A DNA stretch of 64,000 bases from contig NZ_MCUN01000009.1 of assembly GCF_002873455.1 (NCBI RefSeq), positions 372,001-436,000 on the forward strand, written 5' to 3'. Positions 8,640 through 17,727 of the stretch are shown piece by piece. The notes beneath the pieces were generated by a model. It was not told the DNA's origin. It saw only the letters and a program-made list of their open reading frames with translations, and did not search any database. Within the stretch, counting starts at the first letter, position 1. Each line of letters begins with the position of its first letter. Position numbers and translations under genes: made by a program. Source of the DNA: Vibrio splendidus (GTDB lineage Bacteria > Pseudomonadota > Gammaproteobacteria > Enterobacterales > Vibrionaceae).

Positions 8640-10046
8640 TTAACGTACTTCTTCTTGTTGAGGGAGATCTTGCTGTCTTAGTTTCTCGTTTTTGAGTGTA
8701 CGATTGAGTAACTGACTGTAAATGGGCTGACCCCCTAACATCTGAGCAATGATTACTGCGCCCAAGCAGGTGATGATCAACGGTAGGATGAGGTAGTAGT
8801 TATTGGTCATTTCAATAACCAATAATATGCCTGTAATGGGTGCTCGAACAGTGGCGGCAAATAAGGCGCCCATGCCAGCAATCGCAAACATACCCGGATC
8901 TATATTCAGTTCAGGGAAGAATGCAGCTGCGATAAGCCCAAATGCATAACCAAAGAGCGTTCCCAGTGCGAGCATCGGTGCAAAGATACCGCCAGGTGCG
9001 CCAGAACCAAAACAAAGTAGCGTAGTGAGCACACGCCCTAAGAAGATTAGTAACAACACGTTCGCGCTGTAGTTGCCATTAGTGATATTCGGGATGATAC
9101 CAATACCACCGCCAGTCAACTCCGGTATATAAAGAAGCAATAAGCCAAAGCAACCACCCAGCAGAGTTCCTGTCATTAAGTATCGTTTGCGGTCATTCTT
9201 GTGTATTGCTACAAACAGATCTTGTGAAAGTGTAATCAGCTTATTGAAAATCACACCAAACAGGCCGAACAACACGCCTAGCAATAAGAACAACCATAGT
9301 GCATTCAGTTCAGGCGGTTGGTATTGAGGCATTGTGATAACGGCAGATTGACCATTGATTGAACGAAACACAATGTTGGCTGAAACCGCAGAGATGATAA
9401 CCGCTTTGATTGAAATGAGTGAGTAACGAAACTGTGGTCTCATCTCCTCGACCACAAACATGATCCCAGCCAGAGGTGCGTTGAATGCGGCTGCTAAGCC
9501 ACCTGCGGCACCGGAAGCCAATAGTGAGTGACGAGTGTCATCATCTTTAACTCGAAATATATCTGTGACCATACGGCCGATGCTGCCGCCCATTTGAACG
9601 GTTGGACCTTCACGACCTAGCACCATACCTGAGCCTAGTGCGCCCATACCGCCAAAGAACTTTACTGGTAACACTCTCCACCATCGAACAGGGCGCATAC
9701 CGTCCATCGCGCCTTCAATTTCTGGAATACCTGAGCCTGCGGCTTCTGGAGCAAAGCGGTGCACAAGGAAATACCCAATAAAAGCAAATGCAGCGCTGAT
9801 TATAAAAGCCGCTAACCAAAGAGGAACAAAATTGGTAATTTCATCTTTCAACCAGTCGGTACGAGTTTCTGAAATGAAATGAACAGCGACTTCGAAATAA
9901 GTGCCAACAACACCCGCAAGCACACCGACGATACAAGAAAGGAAGAGAACGGAAGCTGGAGTCTTATCCCTTGAGAGAAATTGATTAATAGCATCCCTTG
10001 GCATTTTAGCTAAAAGGGACTGCTTAATTTTCTCTCTTCTGGTCAT
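8640..10046 (-). CDS. clcA: ClcA-type chloride/proton antiporter
   Basis: This 468-residue CLC protein shows all family signatures: GSGIPEIE (105-111), GREGP (144-148) holding the gating glutamate Glu146, and GGIFAPML. Glu201 in [10 protein letters not shown] matches the internal proton glutamate of E. coli ClcA, so this should be an exchanger and not a channel. In enteric bacteria ClcA supports extreme acid resistance. In vibrios its regulation differs with pH. The gene stands alone. Two related dyads lie about 90-130 bases upstream of its start. Confidence 0.95.
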   Translation of the reverse strand: MTRREKIKQSLLAKMPRDAINQFLSRDKTPASVLFLSCIVGVLAGVVGTYFEVAVHFISETRTDWLKDEITNFVPLWLAAFIISAAFAFIGYFLVHRFAPEAAGSGIPEIEGAMDGMRPVRWWRVLPVKFFGGMGALGSGMVLGREGPTVQMGGSIGRMVTDIFRVKDDDTRHSLLASGAAGGLAAAFNAPLAGIMFVVEEMRPQFRYSLISIKAVIISAVSANIVFRSINGQSAVITMPQYQPPELNALWLFLLLGVLFGLFGVIFNKLITLSQDLFVAIHKNDRKRYLMTGTLLGGCFGLLLLYIPELTGGGIGIIPNITNGNYSANVLLLIFLGRVLTTLLCFGSGAPGGIFAPMLALGTLFGYAFGLIAAAFFPELNIDPGMFAIAGMGALFAATVRAPITGILLVIEMTNNYYLILPLIITCLGAVIIAQMLGGQPIYSQLLNRTLKNEKLRQQDLPQQEEVR

Positions 10047-10137
10047 TGAGGTAAGGTTCCTGAGTTAGTTACGTGGAGCACGTATCAATTATACGCGACC
10101 TCTACATATCCTATAGCAATAAAGATGAAAAGTTGAA

Positions 10138-10174
10138 TTCCATTTATGAAATGTGCGTGTTCCATAAATGGAAC
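10138..10174. promoter_or_regulatory. Paired dyads upstream of clcA
   Basis: GTTCCATAAATGGAAC at 10159-10174 is a dyad with 7 bp arms and a 2 bp centre. TTCCATTTATGAAA at 10138-10151 is a related imperfect copy. Together they also form an 11 bp inverted repeat (TTCCATTTATG / CATAAATGGAA). They are probably operator sites for an unidentified regulator of clcA. Confidence 0.55.
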
Positions 10175-10366
10175 GAACGGTTAATAGTGGAATCACCGTC
10201 ACAATTTTGATCGATTCTCTCGCGGTAGCTTGAATATCCCCAAAAATGAACCATAGTTAAATCGTAAAGCAACATAACAGACCGCAAGGAGAAGTGAGGT
10301 TTTACACACAATTTGGATGGATTCAGAACAAAGTTTTAGTTCCTCGTTAAATGTTCAGGTCGATAT

Positions 10367-10549
10367 TTAAGGCTTCCTGATTCGCGAACTCACGATTGAG
10401 TAACGAGGGTGAGGCGTACTGACAAAGTACGCCTTTAGTTCGTTTGGAGCATCCAATTTCCGCATGGTACCTCTCTTGCTTATTTCTACTCTTATCTCTT
10501 CTGAACATATTTTCGCCATACCTCTATTAAGCAATCTCAGTATAAACAA
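10367..10549 (-). other. Short open frame with internal perfect hairpin, status unclear
   Basis: A 60-codon open frame covers this stretch of the 562-base gap between clcA and yeiR. Its second half (TMRKLDAPNELKAYFVST, then PHPRYSIV) reads like protein, while the first half does not. A perfect 9 bp hairpin, AGGCGTACT / AGTACGCCT, lies at 10412-10434 inside it. It could be a small gene, a decayed fragment or a dispersed repeat. I do not recognise it, and the rest of the gap shows only the clcA dyads. Confidence 0.3.
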
Positions 10550-10608
10550 TCGATTGGGGTCAACTTTTCGGTGATTGAGTATATACTCCCTTAAAAAGGA
10601 GAACTGAT

Positions 10609-11592
10609 ATGACCAAAAAAGTTCCTACAAACATCATTACGGGTTTCTTGGGTGTTGGCAAAACGACAGCTATTTTGAACCTGCTTAAAAATAAACCTGA
10701 GAATGAAAACTGGGCTGTTCTGGTTAATGAGTTCGGGGAAATAGGCATTGACGGCGCATTGATGACGGATCAAGGCGCTTTGATTAAAGAAGTGCCGGGT
10801 GGCTGCATGTGTTGTACTGCGGGCGTTCCTATGTCGGTGGGCATTAATGCTTTACTGCGTCAAAAGCCAGACCGTTTATTGATTGAGCCGACAGGGCTTG
10901 GTCATCCTAAACAGGTTATTGCGACACTAACTTCAGAACAATACACACCTTATGTTGATTTAAAAGCGACGCTTGGCTTGGTTGACCCACGAAATCTATC
11001 CAATGAAAAGTATACGTCGAATCAGAATTTCAACGATCAACTCGATAGTGCAGATGTGATTCTTGGTACTAAGGTAGACCTTGTTCATCCTGAAGACATC
11101 GATGTGTTTAATGACTGGGTGATGGCTCAAACGCCAGCCAAAGTATTCCACAAGCTAATCCATGACGGTGAAGTTCCACTGGAAGTGTTGGACATTGAAA
11201 GAGTACATGGCAGTGCTTCATCTCATATTGAAGCACACCATCACGATCACGCTGAACAAGAGCCTCAATTCCAACTGCCTCCCGGTGAAGCTTTTATCCG
11301 TAAAGAGAATAAAGGGCAGGGTTATTTCAGCTGTGGTTGGTTGTTTGGCGCAGAGCATAAGTTTGATTTTGATGCGCTGTTTTCAATGCTGTCGGATCTT
11401 ACGGCTGAGCGTGTAAAAGCGGTGGTGAATACTGACCAAGGTTGTTACGCATTTAATGTGGCGAACCAAGTTGTATCTGTTAACGAAATTACGCTCGATG
11501 GTTTTGAATCTCGACTTGAAGTGATTGATTCACAACTCATGCCTTGGGGAGATCTAGAGCAAATTCTACTCAGGTTGTGTGGCATCAAATAG
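10609..11592 (+). CDS. yeiR: YeiR-like zinc-binding GTPase, COG0523/CobW family
   Basis: This 327-residue G3E-family GTPase has Walker A GFLGVGKT (12-19), the metal motif CMCC (66-69), EPTGLGHPKQ and TKVDL. VNEFGEIGIDGAL and the whole N-terminal half match E. coli YeiR, a zinc-stimulated GTPase thought to deliver or manage zinc. A histidine-rich loop (HIEAHHHDHAEQ) near residues 205-216 offers extra metal ligands. AAAGGAG precedes the start. A perfect 12 bp palindrome, GAGTATATACTC at 10577-10588, overlaps the likely -10 region. I see no classical Zur box. Confidence 0.88.
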   Translation: MTKKVPTNIITGFLGVGKTTAILNLLKNKPENENWAVLVNEFGEIGIDGALMTDQGALIKEVPGGCMCCTAGVPMSVGINALLRQKPDRLLIEPTGLGHPKQVIATLTSEQYTPYVDLKATLGLVDPRNLSNEKYTSNQNFNDQLDSADVILGTKVDLVHPEDIDVFNDWVMAQTPAKVFHKLIHDGEVPLEVLDIERVHGSASSHIEAHHHDHAEQEPQFQLPPGEAFIRKENKGQGYFSCGWLFGAEHKFDFDALFSMLSDLTAERVKAVVNTDQGCYAFNVANQVVSVNEITLDGFESRLEVIDSQLMPWGDLEQILLRLCGIK

Positions 11593-11622
11593 CGCTATTT
11601 TTACTGTTTGAACCAATGATCT

Positions 11623-11657
11623 CGGTGTTTACTTCGTTGAAGGTGGAGTAAACACCG
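11623..11657. other. Strong hairpin after yeiR without T-run
   Basis: CGGTGTTTACT / AGTAAACACCG is a perfect 11 bp stem with a 13-base loop. It is not followed by a T-run on either strand, so it could protect the mRNA 3' end or be a protein-binding dyad, and is unlikely to be a standard terminator. Confidence 0.55.
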
Positions 11658-11774
11658 GATTAAATGAGAAAGTTTGCGTTATATCACGATAAATGTGAGA
11701 TAAATCACTCTAATTACTTTATAGTGCTCGGCTGAAATAAGAATGTAGGCTGTCTGCTTAAGGAACCCGTAACA

Positions 11775-13061
11775 ATGTCATTTTCCTCTCAAGGTTTTGC
11801 TCCTGAATTAGTCAAAGCGTTGACTGAGTGTGGTTATGAAAAACTCACTCCAATTCAACAAAAAGCGATTCCAATGGCTCGTAAAGGCCATGATATTTTT
11901 GCTACTGCTCAAACCGGTACGGGTAAAACAGCGGCATTTTCATTGCCTGTTATTCAACACCTTTTGAACAGCGGTAAAAAGGCGTCTAGAGGAACGGCTC
12001 GTGGCCTTATTCTTGCTCCAACTCGTGAGCTTGCTGCGCAGATCGCTCAAAATATTAAAGACTACGTTAAATACACTGAACTAAGCGTTTCTGCAGTTTA
12101 CGGTGGTAACAAGATGTCTTCACAGGTTCGTCAATTAGAATTGGGTGTTGATATTCTGGTTGCGACTCCGGGCCGATTGGAAGAGCACTTAGAAGCGGGT
12201 AACGTGTCTATTGCTAACCTAGAATTCCTAGTATTCGATGAAGCTGACCGTATCCTTGATATGGGCTTCATCAATGCCGTTCGTAAGATCATGCTAGATG
12301 TAGAAACATCGCCGCAAATCATGATGTTCTCGGCAACGACTTCTACTCAGTTAAACCAACTGTCTGTTGATATTCTACGTAAACCAAAACGTATTAGTGT
12401 TGAGCGTGAAAACTCAACGGCTGCTACTGTTGGCCACGTGGTTTACCCTGTGGATCAAGAACGTAAAACAGAGCTGCTTTCTGAACTGATTGGCCGTAAA
12501 AACTGGCGCCAAGTACTTGTGTTTGTGAACTACAAAGAAACAGCGAATGACGTCGTTAAAGAGCTTAAGCTAGACGGCATTAAAGCGGTACTTTGTCACG
12601 GTGATAAAGCGCAAAGCGCTCGTCGTCGTGCGTTGGATGACTTCAAAGAAGGCCGAGCGCGCGTAATGGTTGCAACCGACGTTGCGGCTCGTGGTCTTGA
12701 TATCGAAGACTTACCACACGTAATTAACTACGACATGCCTTTCCTAGCGGAAGATTACGTTCACCGTATTGGCCGTACCGGTCGTGCTGGTAAACAAGGT
12801 CATGCGATTTCTTTCGTTAACCGCGAAGAAGAGTTGACTGTTGTTCAAGTTGAAACACTGATTCAACAACGTATTCGTCGTGTTGAACAGCCGGGTTATG
12901 AGCCGAAGAAGCGTGACGCTTATATTGAGAAGTTGAACACGAAATCGGCTTATAAAAATCGTCAAGGTCGTAAAAACAACGCGAACGAAGAGCAACAAGA
13001 TCAAGCAAGCGCCGAACGTCGTTTGACTATGATGAAGCGAATTAAAAGCCGTCGTAAGTAA
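11775..13061 (+). CDS. DEAD-box RNA helicase, RhlE type
   Basis: This 428-residue helicase starts with FSSQGFAPELVKAL and the Q motif. It has Walker A AQTGTGKT (45-52), PTRELA, DEAD near residue 155, SAT, and the C-terminal HRIGRTGRAG. A basic, low-complexity tail (KKRDAYIEKLN to the end) follows, as in RhlE-like enzymes that unwind RNA during ribosome assembly and decay. It is a single gene with its own terminator. Vibrios carry several RhlE paralogues, so I give no symbol. Confidence 0.92.
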   Translation: MSFSSQGFAPELVKALTECGYEKLTPIQQKAIPMARKGHDIFATAQTGTGKTAAFSLPVIQHLLNSGKKASRGTARGLILAPTRELAAQIAQNIKDYVKYTELSVSAVYGGNKMSSQVRQLELGVDILVATPGRLEEHLEAGNVSIANLEFLVFDEADRILDMGFINAVRKIMLDVETSPQIMMFSATTSTQLNQLSVDILRKPKRISVERENSTAATVGHVVYPVDQERKTELLSELIGRKNWRQVLVFVNYKETANDVVKELKLDGIKAVLCHGDKAQSARRRALDDFKEGRARVMVATDVAARGLDIEDLPHVINYDMPFLAEDYVHRIGRTGRAGKQGHAISFVNREEELTVVQVETLIQQRIRRVEQPGYEPKKRDAYIEKLNTKSAYKNRQGRKNNANEEQQDQASAERRLTMMKRIKSRRK

Positions 13062-13076
13062 TTACGGTTGGTGATT

Positions 13077-13106
13077 AAAAAGAGCCACTGTTATGTGGCT
13101 CTTTTT
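13077..13106 (+). terminator. Terminator of the helicase gene
   Basis: The stem AAAAAGAGCCAC / GTGGCTCTTTTT ends in a T-run just after the stop codon. Confidence 0.92.
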
Positions 13107-13182
13107 AGTTATACGTAAGAAACTTTTAGTCAAGCATAAGAAACAGAACCATCAAATAGAAATAAGTCGATAAGGTAACAAT

Positions 13183-13803
13183 ATGGATAGCGCACTACTT
13201 TGGGCTTTTATTCCCACGTTTTTCTTTGTCTCAATCACGCCCGGTATGTGTATGACCTTGGCTTTGACGCTAGGAATGAGTGTTGGATACAAGCGTACAT
13301 TATGGATGATGATCGGTGAACTGGCTGGTGTTGCTGTGGTTTCTATTGCAGCGGTACTGGGCATCGCTTCTATCATGTTGAACTACCCTTGGCTATTTAC
13401 GGGCTTCAAATTTGTTGGTGCAGCTTACTTGTTCTATCTAGGCGTTCAGATGTGGCGCTCAAGAGGCAAGCTGGCGATCAGTACTGATAATCAAACAACC
13501 AAAGTTAGTAATGATTGGGATTTGGTGGTTCAAGGCTTCGTGACGGCAATCGCTAACCCGAAAGGTTGGGCGTTCATGATTTCATTACTGCCTCCTTTCA
13601 TTAACAGTAATAAAGACCTAGCACCGCAGTTGTTGATTCTTGTTTCTATTATTCTCGTTTCTGAGTTTGTTTGTATGACTTTGTACGCCACTGGCGGTAA
13701 GAGCCTAAAACATATGCTGGGCAAAGCCGATAACGTTAAGTTGATGAACCGTATTGCAGGTACGTTAATGATGGGTGTTGGTGTGTGGTTGTTCGTGAGT
13801 TAA
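13183..13803 (+). CDS. LysE/RhtB-family amino-acid exporter
   Basis: This 206-residue membrane protein has about six hydrophobic segments. The signature SITPGMCMTLALTLGMSVG stands near residues 18-36 and NPKGWAFM near 126. Members export amino acids or their derivatives such as homoserine, threonine or lysine from the cytoplasm. The substrate is not predictable. The length is normal for the family. It is a single gene between two terminators. Confidence 0.87.
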   Translation: MDSALLWAFIPTFFFVSITPGMCMTLALTLGMSVGYKRTLWMMIGELAGVAVVSIAAVLGIASIMLNYPWLFTGFKFVGAAYLFYLGVQMWRSRGKLAISTDNQTTKVSNDWDLVVQGFVTAIANPKGWAFMISLLPPFINSNKDLAPQLLILVSIILVSEFVCMTLYATGGKSLKHMLGKADNVKLMNRIAGTLMMGVGVWLFVS

Positions 13804-13899
13804 TTCTGGTTAACCGATAACGAGCAAAGATCCCCGATTTAGTCGTTCCTCTTTATCGAGGATGACGAGGCTTAATAAACCGACGAATGAATAGAGTAT

Positions 13900-13939
13900 A
13901 AAAAGAGCGATAGGGTATTTGGCCTTATCGCTCTTTTTG
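13900..13939. terminator. Bidirectional terminator between lysE-like gene and phoX
   Basis: AAAAAGAGCGATAGGG pairs with CCTTATCGCTCTTTTT around a short loop, with T-runs on both strands. It serves the two convergent genes. Confidence 0.9.
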
Positions 13940-14006
13940 TTTTTACTTAGCTAGCGAACAGAAACTAGATAATTGCAAGGTTGCAGATCTTAGCTAGATT
14001 TGCGTA

Positions 14007-16034
14007 TTAAACCGCGATTTCACCACCGTCTTCACGACGAATGACAACCGTAGATGCTCTTGGACGAACATTGCCTTGAGTCTGTGCGGTTGCATCTTCT
14101 GACGATGGCCAGTTTGCAGGGTGTTGAATGTTCACAAACAGTGATTTGTAATCAGGGCTAATGGTAAAGCCTGTTACTTCACAACCGTTTGGACCAACAA
14201 AGAAGCGTTTTAGCTGAGCTTGGTTGTTTGCATCAACCCCCACGCTGTTTCCTTTATCATCCGTTAACTGAGACGGAACCACCGCTAGCATTTGGTCATT
14301 TGTGTAGCCAGTGACTTCATCTGCGCCGTTATCAGTCTGAATCCACAAGATGCCACGAGCATCAAACGCTAGGCCGTCAGGGCTGGCGAACTGGTTCATG
14401 TCTGTTAGACCTGAACGGTTAATCGATTTGTCTTCTACTGCTGGAGAGCCAAATACGAAGATATCCCAATCGAACTCGCCTGCCGTTTTGCCTTCATCCC
14501 AACGAATAACATGACCAAACTTGTTATTAACACGAGGGTTCGCGGAGTTCGCTTCTTTACGCTTGTTGTTATTAGTTAGCGTTAGGTAAGCCGTACCTGT
14601 CATTGGGTCAACAGAGCACCATTCAGGGCGATCCATTGGCGTTGCGCCTACAAGGTCGGCTGCGCCTGCGGTATTAATGATAAGTGCTGCTTGAGAATCA
14701 AATGAATCACCTAGCTTGCCGCCATTTGTGGTCTTACTGCTCAGAGTCAGTGGTAACCAAGTACCTGAACTATCATCATTGAACTTAGCCACATACAACG
14801 TGCCTTTGTCCATGTACTTGTCACCCGCACTTAAGCGGTTGCTTGGTTCTGCGTCACGTGGATCCCATTTTTCTTCAGAAACGAATTTGTACAGGTATTC
14901 AAAACGAGAGTCGTGGCCAGAGTAGAACACGATTGGTTCGCCCTCGGTTAACTTACCAAACGTACAGCCTTCATGACGGAAGCAACCTAGCGCAGAACGT
15001 TTCTTAGCGCGAGAGTTTGCTGTGTACGGGTCGATTTCAACAATGTATCCGTGCCCGTGTGCTTCGTTACGGTAATCATCTATCGGAGAATCAGCGTTGG
15101 GGGTTACATCAAAGCGTGCGAATTCGTCGAGGCGTTCTTGTTTATTACCAGAAAGCGTGTCCCAGCCGTAACGTGTTTTGTCGGTTGCAATACCAATACG
15201 TTCTTGTGCTGGCGTTGTCTCGCCTTTGTTCACAAAGTAACCCGGCCAGTTCTCTTCGCAAGTTAGGTAAGTCCCCCATGGCGTGTAGCCATTACCACAG
15301 TTGTTCAGTGTGCCTCTTGCTTGGCTGCCGTCTTGTGAAAATTTGGTCTTGGTAAATTCACTGTGAGCAACAGGGCCAGACAGGTCCATTACTGTCGCGC
15401 CTGTGTAGCGGCGGTTAAGTGGATCATTATCAACCATTATCCATTGGTTGCCTTCAAGCTTGATACGAACCACACTCACGCCGTGCGCGTTGATCTCTTT
15501 ACGTACTTCGTCAAGGCTAGGGCGATCGCCTTCGTTGTTTGTTGGGCCGTTGGTGTGTAGTGCTTTTTGGTCGATGTATTCGTGGTTGATCACCAACAAG
15601 CCATCATTGCTGTTGCCATTAAGCGGGAAGAAATGCATGCCATCGTGGTGCATACCTAATGCGTTGGCTTGATCTTGTGCGTTGTTGGTGCCGTCTTTTA
15701 ACCAAGCATTGCCTTGCTTGTTAAGCGGAGTCCCCCAAGGAACTAATACCTGTGCTATGTAGCCTTTTGGAACAACGGCACTGTCTGTCAATGAGCCTTT
15801 AACCGATTCGAATGCAAGTGTTGCCGTGCTTTTCTGTGCGCCCTTTGCCTGCATTGTCGCAGCGTTAGCCGTGCTGTGACCCGCTAAACCAAACGCCCCA
15901 AAGGCAGTCATTGCACTGATGCCTAAACCGCCTTTCAGAATGTTTCTTCTTGAAAGGTTTGCATCTAGAACCTCTTCGAATGACTTGTTGTTACTCTTGT
16001 TAAAACGAGTGCTATCAAATGTTTCCTTGCTCAT
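14007..16034 (-). CDS. phoX: PhoX-type alkaline phosphatase, Tat-exported
   Basis: This 675-residue protein has a twin-arginine signal (SRRNILKGGLG, residues 29-39, followed by a hydrophobic stretch ending ANAA). The rest is a PhoX/DUF839 beta-propeller with GTYLTCEENWPGYF, RHEGCTFGKL, EWCSVDPMTGTAYLTLTNN and a C-terminal SPDYKSLFVNIQHP. PhoX enzymes need calcium and iron and release phosphate from phospho-esters in the periplasm or outside, which is common in marine bacteria. A Pho-box-like element lies 100-120 bases upstream of the start, in line with control by PhoB under phosphate shortage. Confidence 0.92.
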   Translation of the reverse strand: MSKETFDSTRFNKSNNKSFEEVLDANLSRRNILKGGLGISAMTAFGAFGLAGHSTANAATMQAKGAQKSTATLAFESVKGSLTDSAVVPKGYIAQVLVPWGTPLNKQGNAWLKDGTNNAQDQANALGMHHDGMHFFPLNGNSNDGLLVINHEYIDQKALHTNGPTNNEGDRPSLDEVRKEINAHGVSVVRIKLEGNQWIMVDNDPLNRRYTGATVMDLSGPVAHSEFTKTKFSQDGSQARGTLNNCGNGYTPWGTYLTCEENWPGYFVNKGETTPAQERIGIATDKTRYGWDTLSGNKQERLDEFARFDVTPNADSPIDDYRNEAHGHGYIVEIDPYTANSRAKKRSALGCFRHEGCTFGKLTEGEPIVFYSGHDSRFEYLYKFVSEEKWDPRDAEPSNRLSAGDKYMDKGTLYVAKFNDDSSGTWLPLTLSSKTTNGGKLGDSFDSQAALIINTAGAADLVGATPMDRPEWCSVDPMTGTAYLTLTNNNKRKEANSANPRVNNKFGHVIRWDEGKTAGEFDWDIFVFGSPAVEDKSINRSGLTDMNQFASPDGLAFDARGILWIQTDNGADEVTGYTNDQMLAVVPSQLTDDKGNSVGVDANNQAQLKRFFVGPNGCEVTGFTISPDYKSLFVNIQHPANWPSSEDATAQTQGNVRPRASTVVIRREDGGEIAV

Positions 16035-16136
16035 TTTGGACTGCTTCCTGTTGGCTGACTTTATTATTCGTTATTTATGACTTACCCACGTATTAATGAA
16101 TTGGTTAATAACTTGGGCTAATGTGTGACCAATCGT

Positions 16137-16154
16137 GAAGCAGTTAAGTGACAG
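16137..16154 (-). promoter_or_regulatory. Candidate Pho box upstream of phoX
   Basis: Read on the minus strand, CTGTCAC-TTAA-CTGCTTC has one perfect and one partial seven-base PhoB repeat with the right four-base A/T spacer. It lies about 103-120 bases before the phoX start. Confidence 0.55.
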
Positions 16155-16289
16155 ATTTTTATAGTTTTGATTAAGGTTTTGTTTCTGTAGCACAATTTTT
16201 GCTGTTAAGCCCCTCGCGTAATACAAAACTCTTGGGAATTGACGAGGAACTGTGTATAAATGCTTTATCAAACGAAAAGAGAGACAGTT

Positions 16290-16631
16290 ATGAAATTAGA
16301 TAAAATCGAAAACAAAAATCGCCGCCTACGCAAGAAGTTATACCTAGGTGAATTCGCTATTCTAGGTTTTGAAGTAAGCTGTACAACTTCGATTGCTAAT
16401 TTTGACCAATACGATGTGTTTATCGATGAATTTATCGATTTTATCGACAGCATCGGCCTGTGCTTTGGTGGCGGTGGTTTAGAGCTGTTCGAAGGTTTCT
16501 TATGTTCTATTGAGCGTTACCGTTCGGTAACAGAAGCAGAGCAACTGCAAGTTGCACAATGGCTTGAAGCTCGCGCAGAAGTAAGCAAAGTTGAAGTAAG
16601 CGAATTTGTTGACGCAAACTACGCATTCTAA
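16290..16631 (+). CDS. YggL-family protein (DUF469)
   Basis: The start is the ATG at 16290, 13 bases after GAGAGAC; the open frame upstream to 16260 lacks a better site. The 113-residue protein begins NRRLRKKLYLGEF and keeps the YggL pattern: GFEVSC, a middle VFIDEFIDFID, GGGGLELFEGFLC and a C-terminal WLE.RAEV. E. coli YggL is a small protein that associates with the 50S ribosomal subunit. This copy diverges noticeably, so it may be a paralogue. It is a single gene with a terminator, divergent from phoX. Confidence 0.8.
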   Translation: MKLDKIENKNRRLRKKLYLGEFAILGFEVSCTTSIANFDQYDVFIDEFIDFIDSIGLCFGGGGLELFEGFLCSIERYRSVTEAEQLQVAQWLEARAEVSKVEVSEFVDANYAF

Positions 16632-16702
16632 ATTGGTGGTGTATGGTTCGCTCAGTTGAAAGTGAGTAGAGCTTTCCTGAGAGAACTTTGATACACCAAA
16701 TG

Positions 16703-16736
16703 AAAGGCCTGGTCGATATGTCGATCGGGCCTTTTT
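16703..16736 (+). terminator. Terminator after the yggL-like gene
   Basis: AAAGGCCTGGTCGA pairs with TCGATCGGGCCTTT, followed by a T-run. The remaining bases up to 17034 hold no gene that I can support; an open frame at 16902-17120 overlaps the next gene and lacks a ribosome site. Confidence 0.9.
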
Positions 16737-17034
16737 GCGTTTGCTCTACGCTATTCTCCATCCATTATTTCTTTTGTACCTCTCACTTCTAAAACGCGAG
16801 TTCTGTAGGCAAACCAGCTTCTTGGGCCTGTCTTTCTGGATAGCAAGAAGTTTAGAGAGTAAGAAGTTTAAATAAACTTGTGAGAGTTTTATGAGAATTC
16901 AATGAAGTTGCTGATAGATTTGATCGCCATTCTTAGAGTCAACAACACCACAGTTCGTTCTGGCAATTGTAACGGTATATCGCTGTTATTCGTTTTGTTG
17001 GCAACGATAGGACTCAATAAAGGATGGAATCAAA

Positions 17035-17718
17035 ATGAACAAACGTACTCAAATCAGCTTAGTGATCAGCTCGGCTATGTTGACCCTCGGAGCTGCTCAA
17101 GTTCAGGCTGCAGCGCTTGAGGTGACCGTTACCAACGCAACGAAAGGGATCTACTTCACACCAATCTTAGCTGCAGCGCATGACGCTAATCTGTTTATGT
17201 TTAGAACCGGTGAAACTGCTTCAGCAGAATTGGAATCGATGGCAGAAGGTGGTGACATTTCTGGTCTTTCAAGTCTCATAGCTAACGCGGGTGGCGTGGT
17301 TGTTGAGGATCCTGCGATCGGAATTCTCAACCCAGGAGTTGCGACCACATTTGATATTGATACTGGTGATTTAGCTTACTTGTCACTAGGTGCAATGTTG
17401 CTACCTACCAATGATGGTTTTGTAGGCTTAGACAGTTGGAAAATTCCGACTCAAGCTGGTACTTATAAAGCGACACTTAATGGTTATGACGCAGGCACTG
17501 AAGCTAATGATGAATTAGCTGGAAGCATGCCTAATCCACCTTTTATTACCTTTGGTGCAGGTGGTACGGGAGTTGAAACTGCAGTGTCAAACGCCAAGGT
17601 TCATATTCATCCTGGCAATATTGGTGATAGTGACGCGGCTGGCGGCATCAGTGACCTCGATAGCAGTAGTCATCGTTGGTTAAACCCTGTTGCAACTATC
17701 ACCATCGTTGTGAAGTAA
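17035..17718 (+). CDS. Secreted spondin-domain protein
   Basis: This 227-residue protein has a cleavable signal (MNKRTQISLVISSAMLTLGA, ending VQAAA). The remainder is one spondin-like domain of the type seen in bacterial proteins: VTVTNATKGIYFTPILAAAH, LFMFRTGETAS, ESMAEGGD and an acidic C-terminus with HIHPGN and SSSHRWLNPVATITI. AGGA lies upstream of the ATG. Function is unknown in bacteria; animal spondins are extracellular adhesion domains. It is followed after 9 bases by a lipoprotein with the same domain, then by a two-component system, so all four genes may be one transcript. Confidence 0.8.
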   Translation: MNKRTQISLVISSAMLTLGAAQVQAAALEVTVTNATKGIYFTPILAAAHDANLFMFRTGETASAELESMAEGGDISGLSSLIANAGGVVVEDPAIGILNPGVATTFDIDTGDLAYLSLGAMLLPTNDGFVGLDSWKIPTQAGTYKATLNGYDAGTEANDELAGSMPNPPFITFGAGGTGVETAVSNAKVHIHPGNIGDSDAAGGISDLDSSSHRWLNPVATITIVVK

Positions 17719-17727
17719 GGGGGATGT

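Noticed and set aside
14007..16034. Several plus-strand frames of 60-112 codons across phoX
   Set aside because: All are shadows of the phoX coding frame, Cys- and Arg-rich and without start signals.
16902..17120. 72-codon open frame upstream of the first spondin gene
   Set aside because: It runs out of frame into the spondin gene, has no ribosome site, and ends in low-complexity Ser/Cys.
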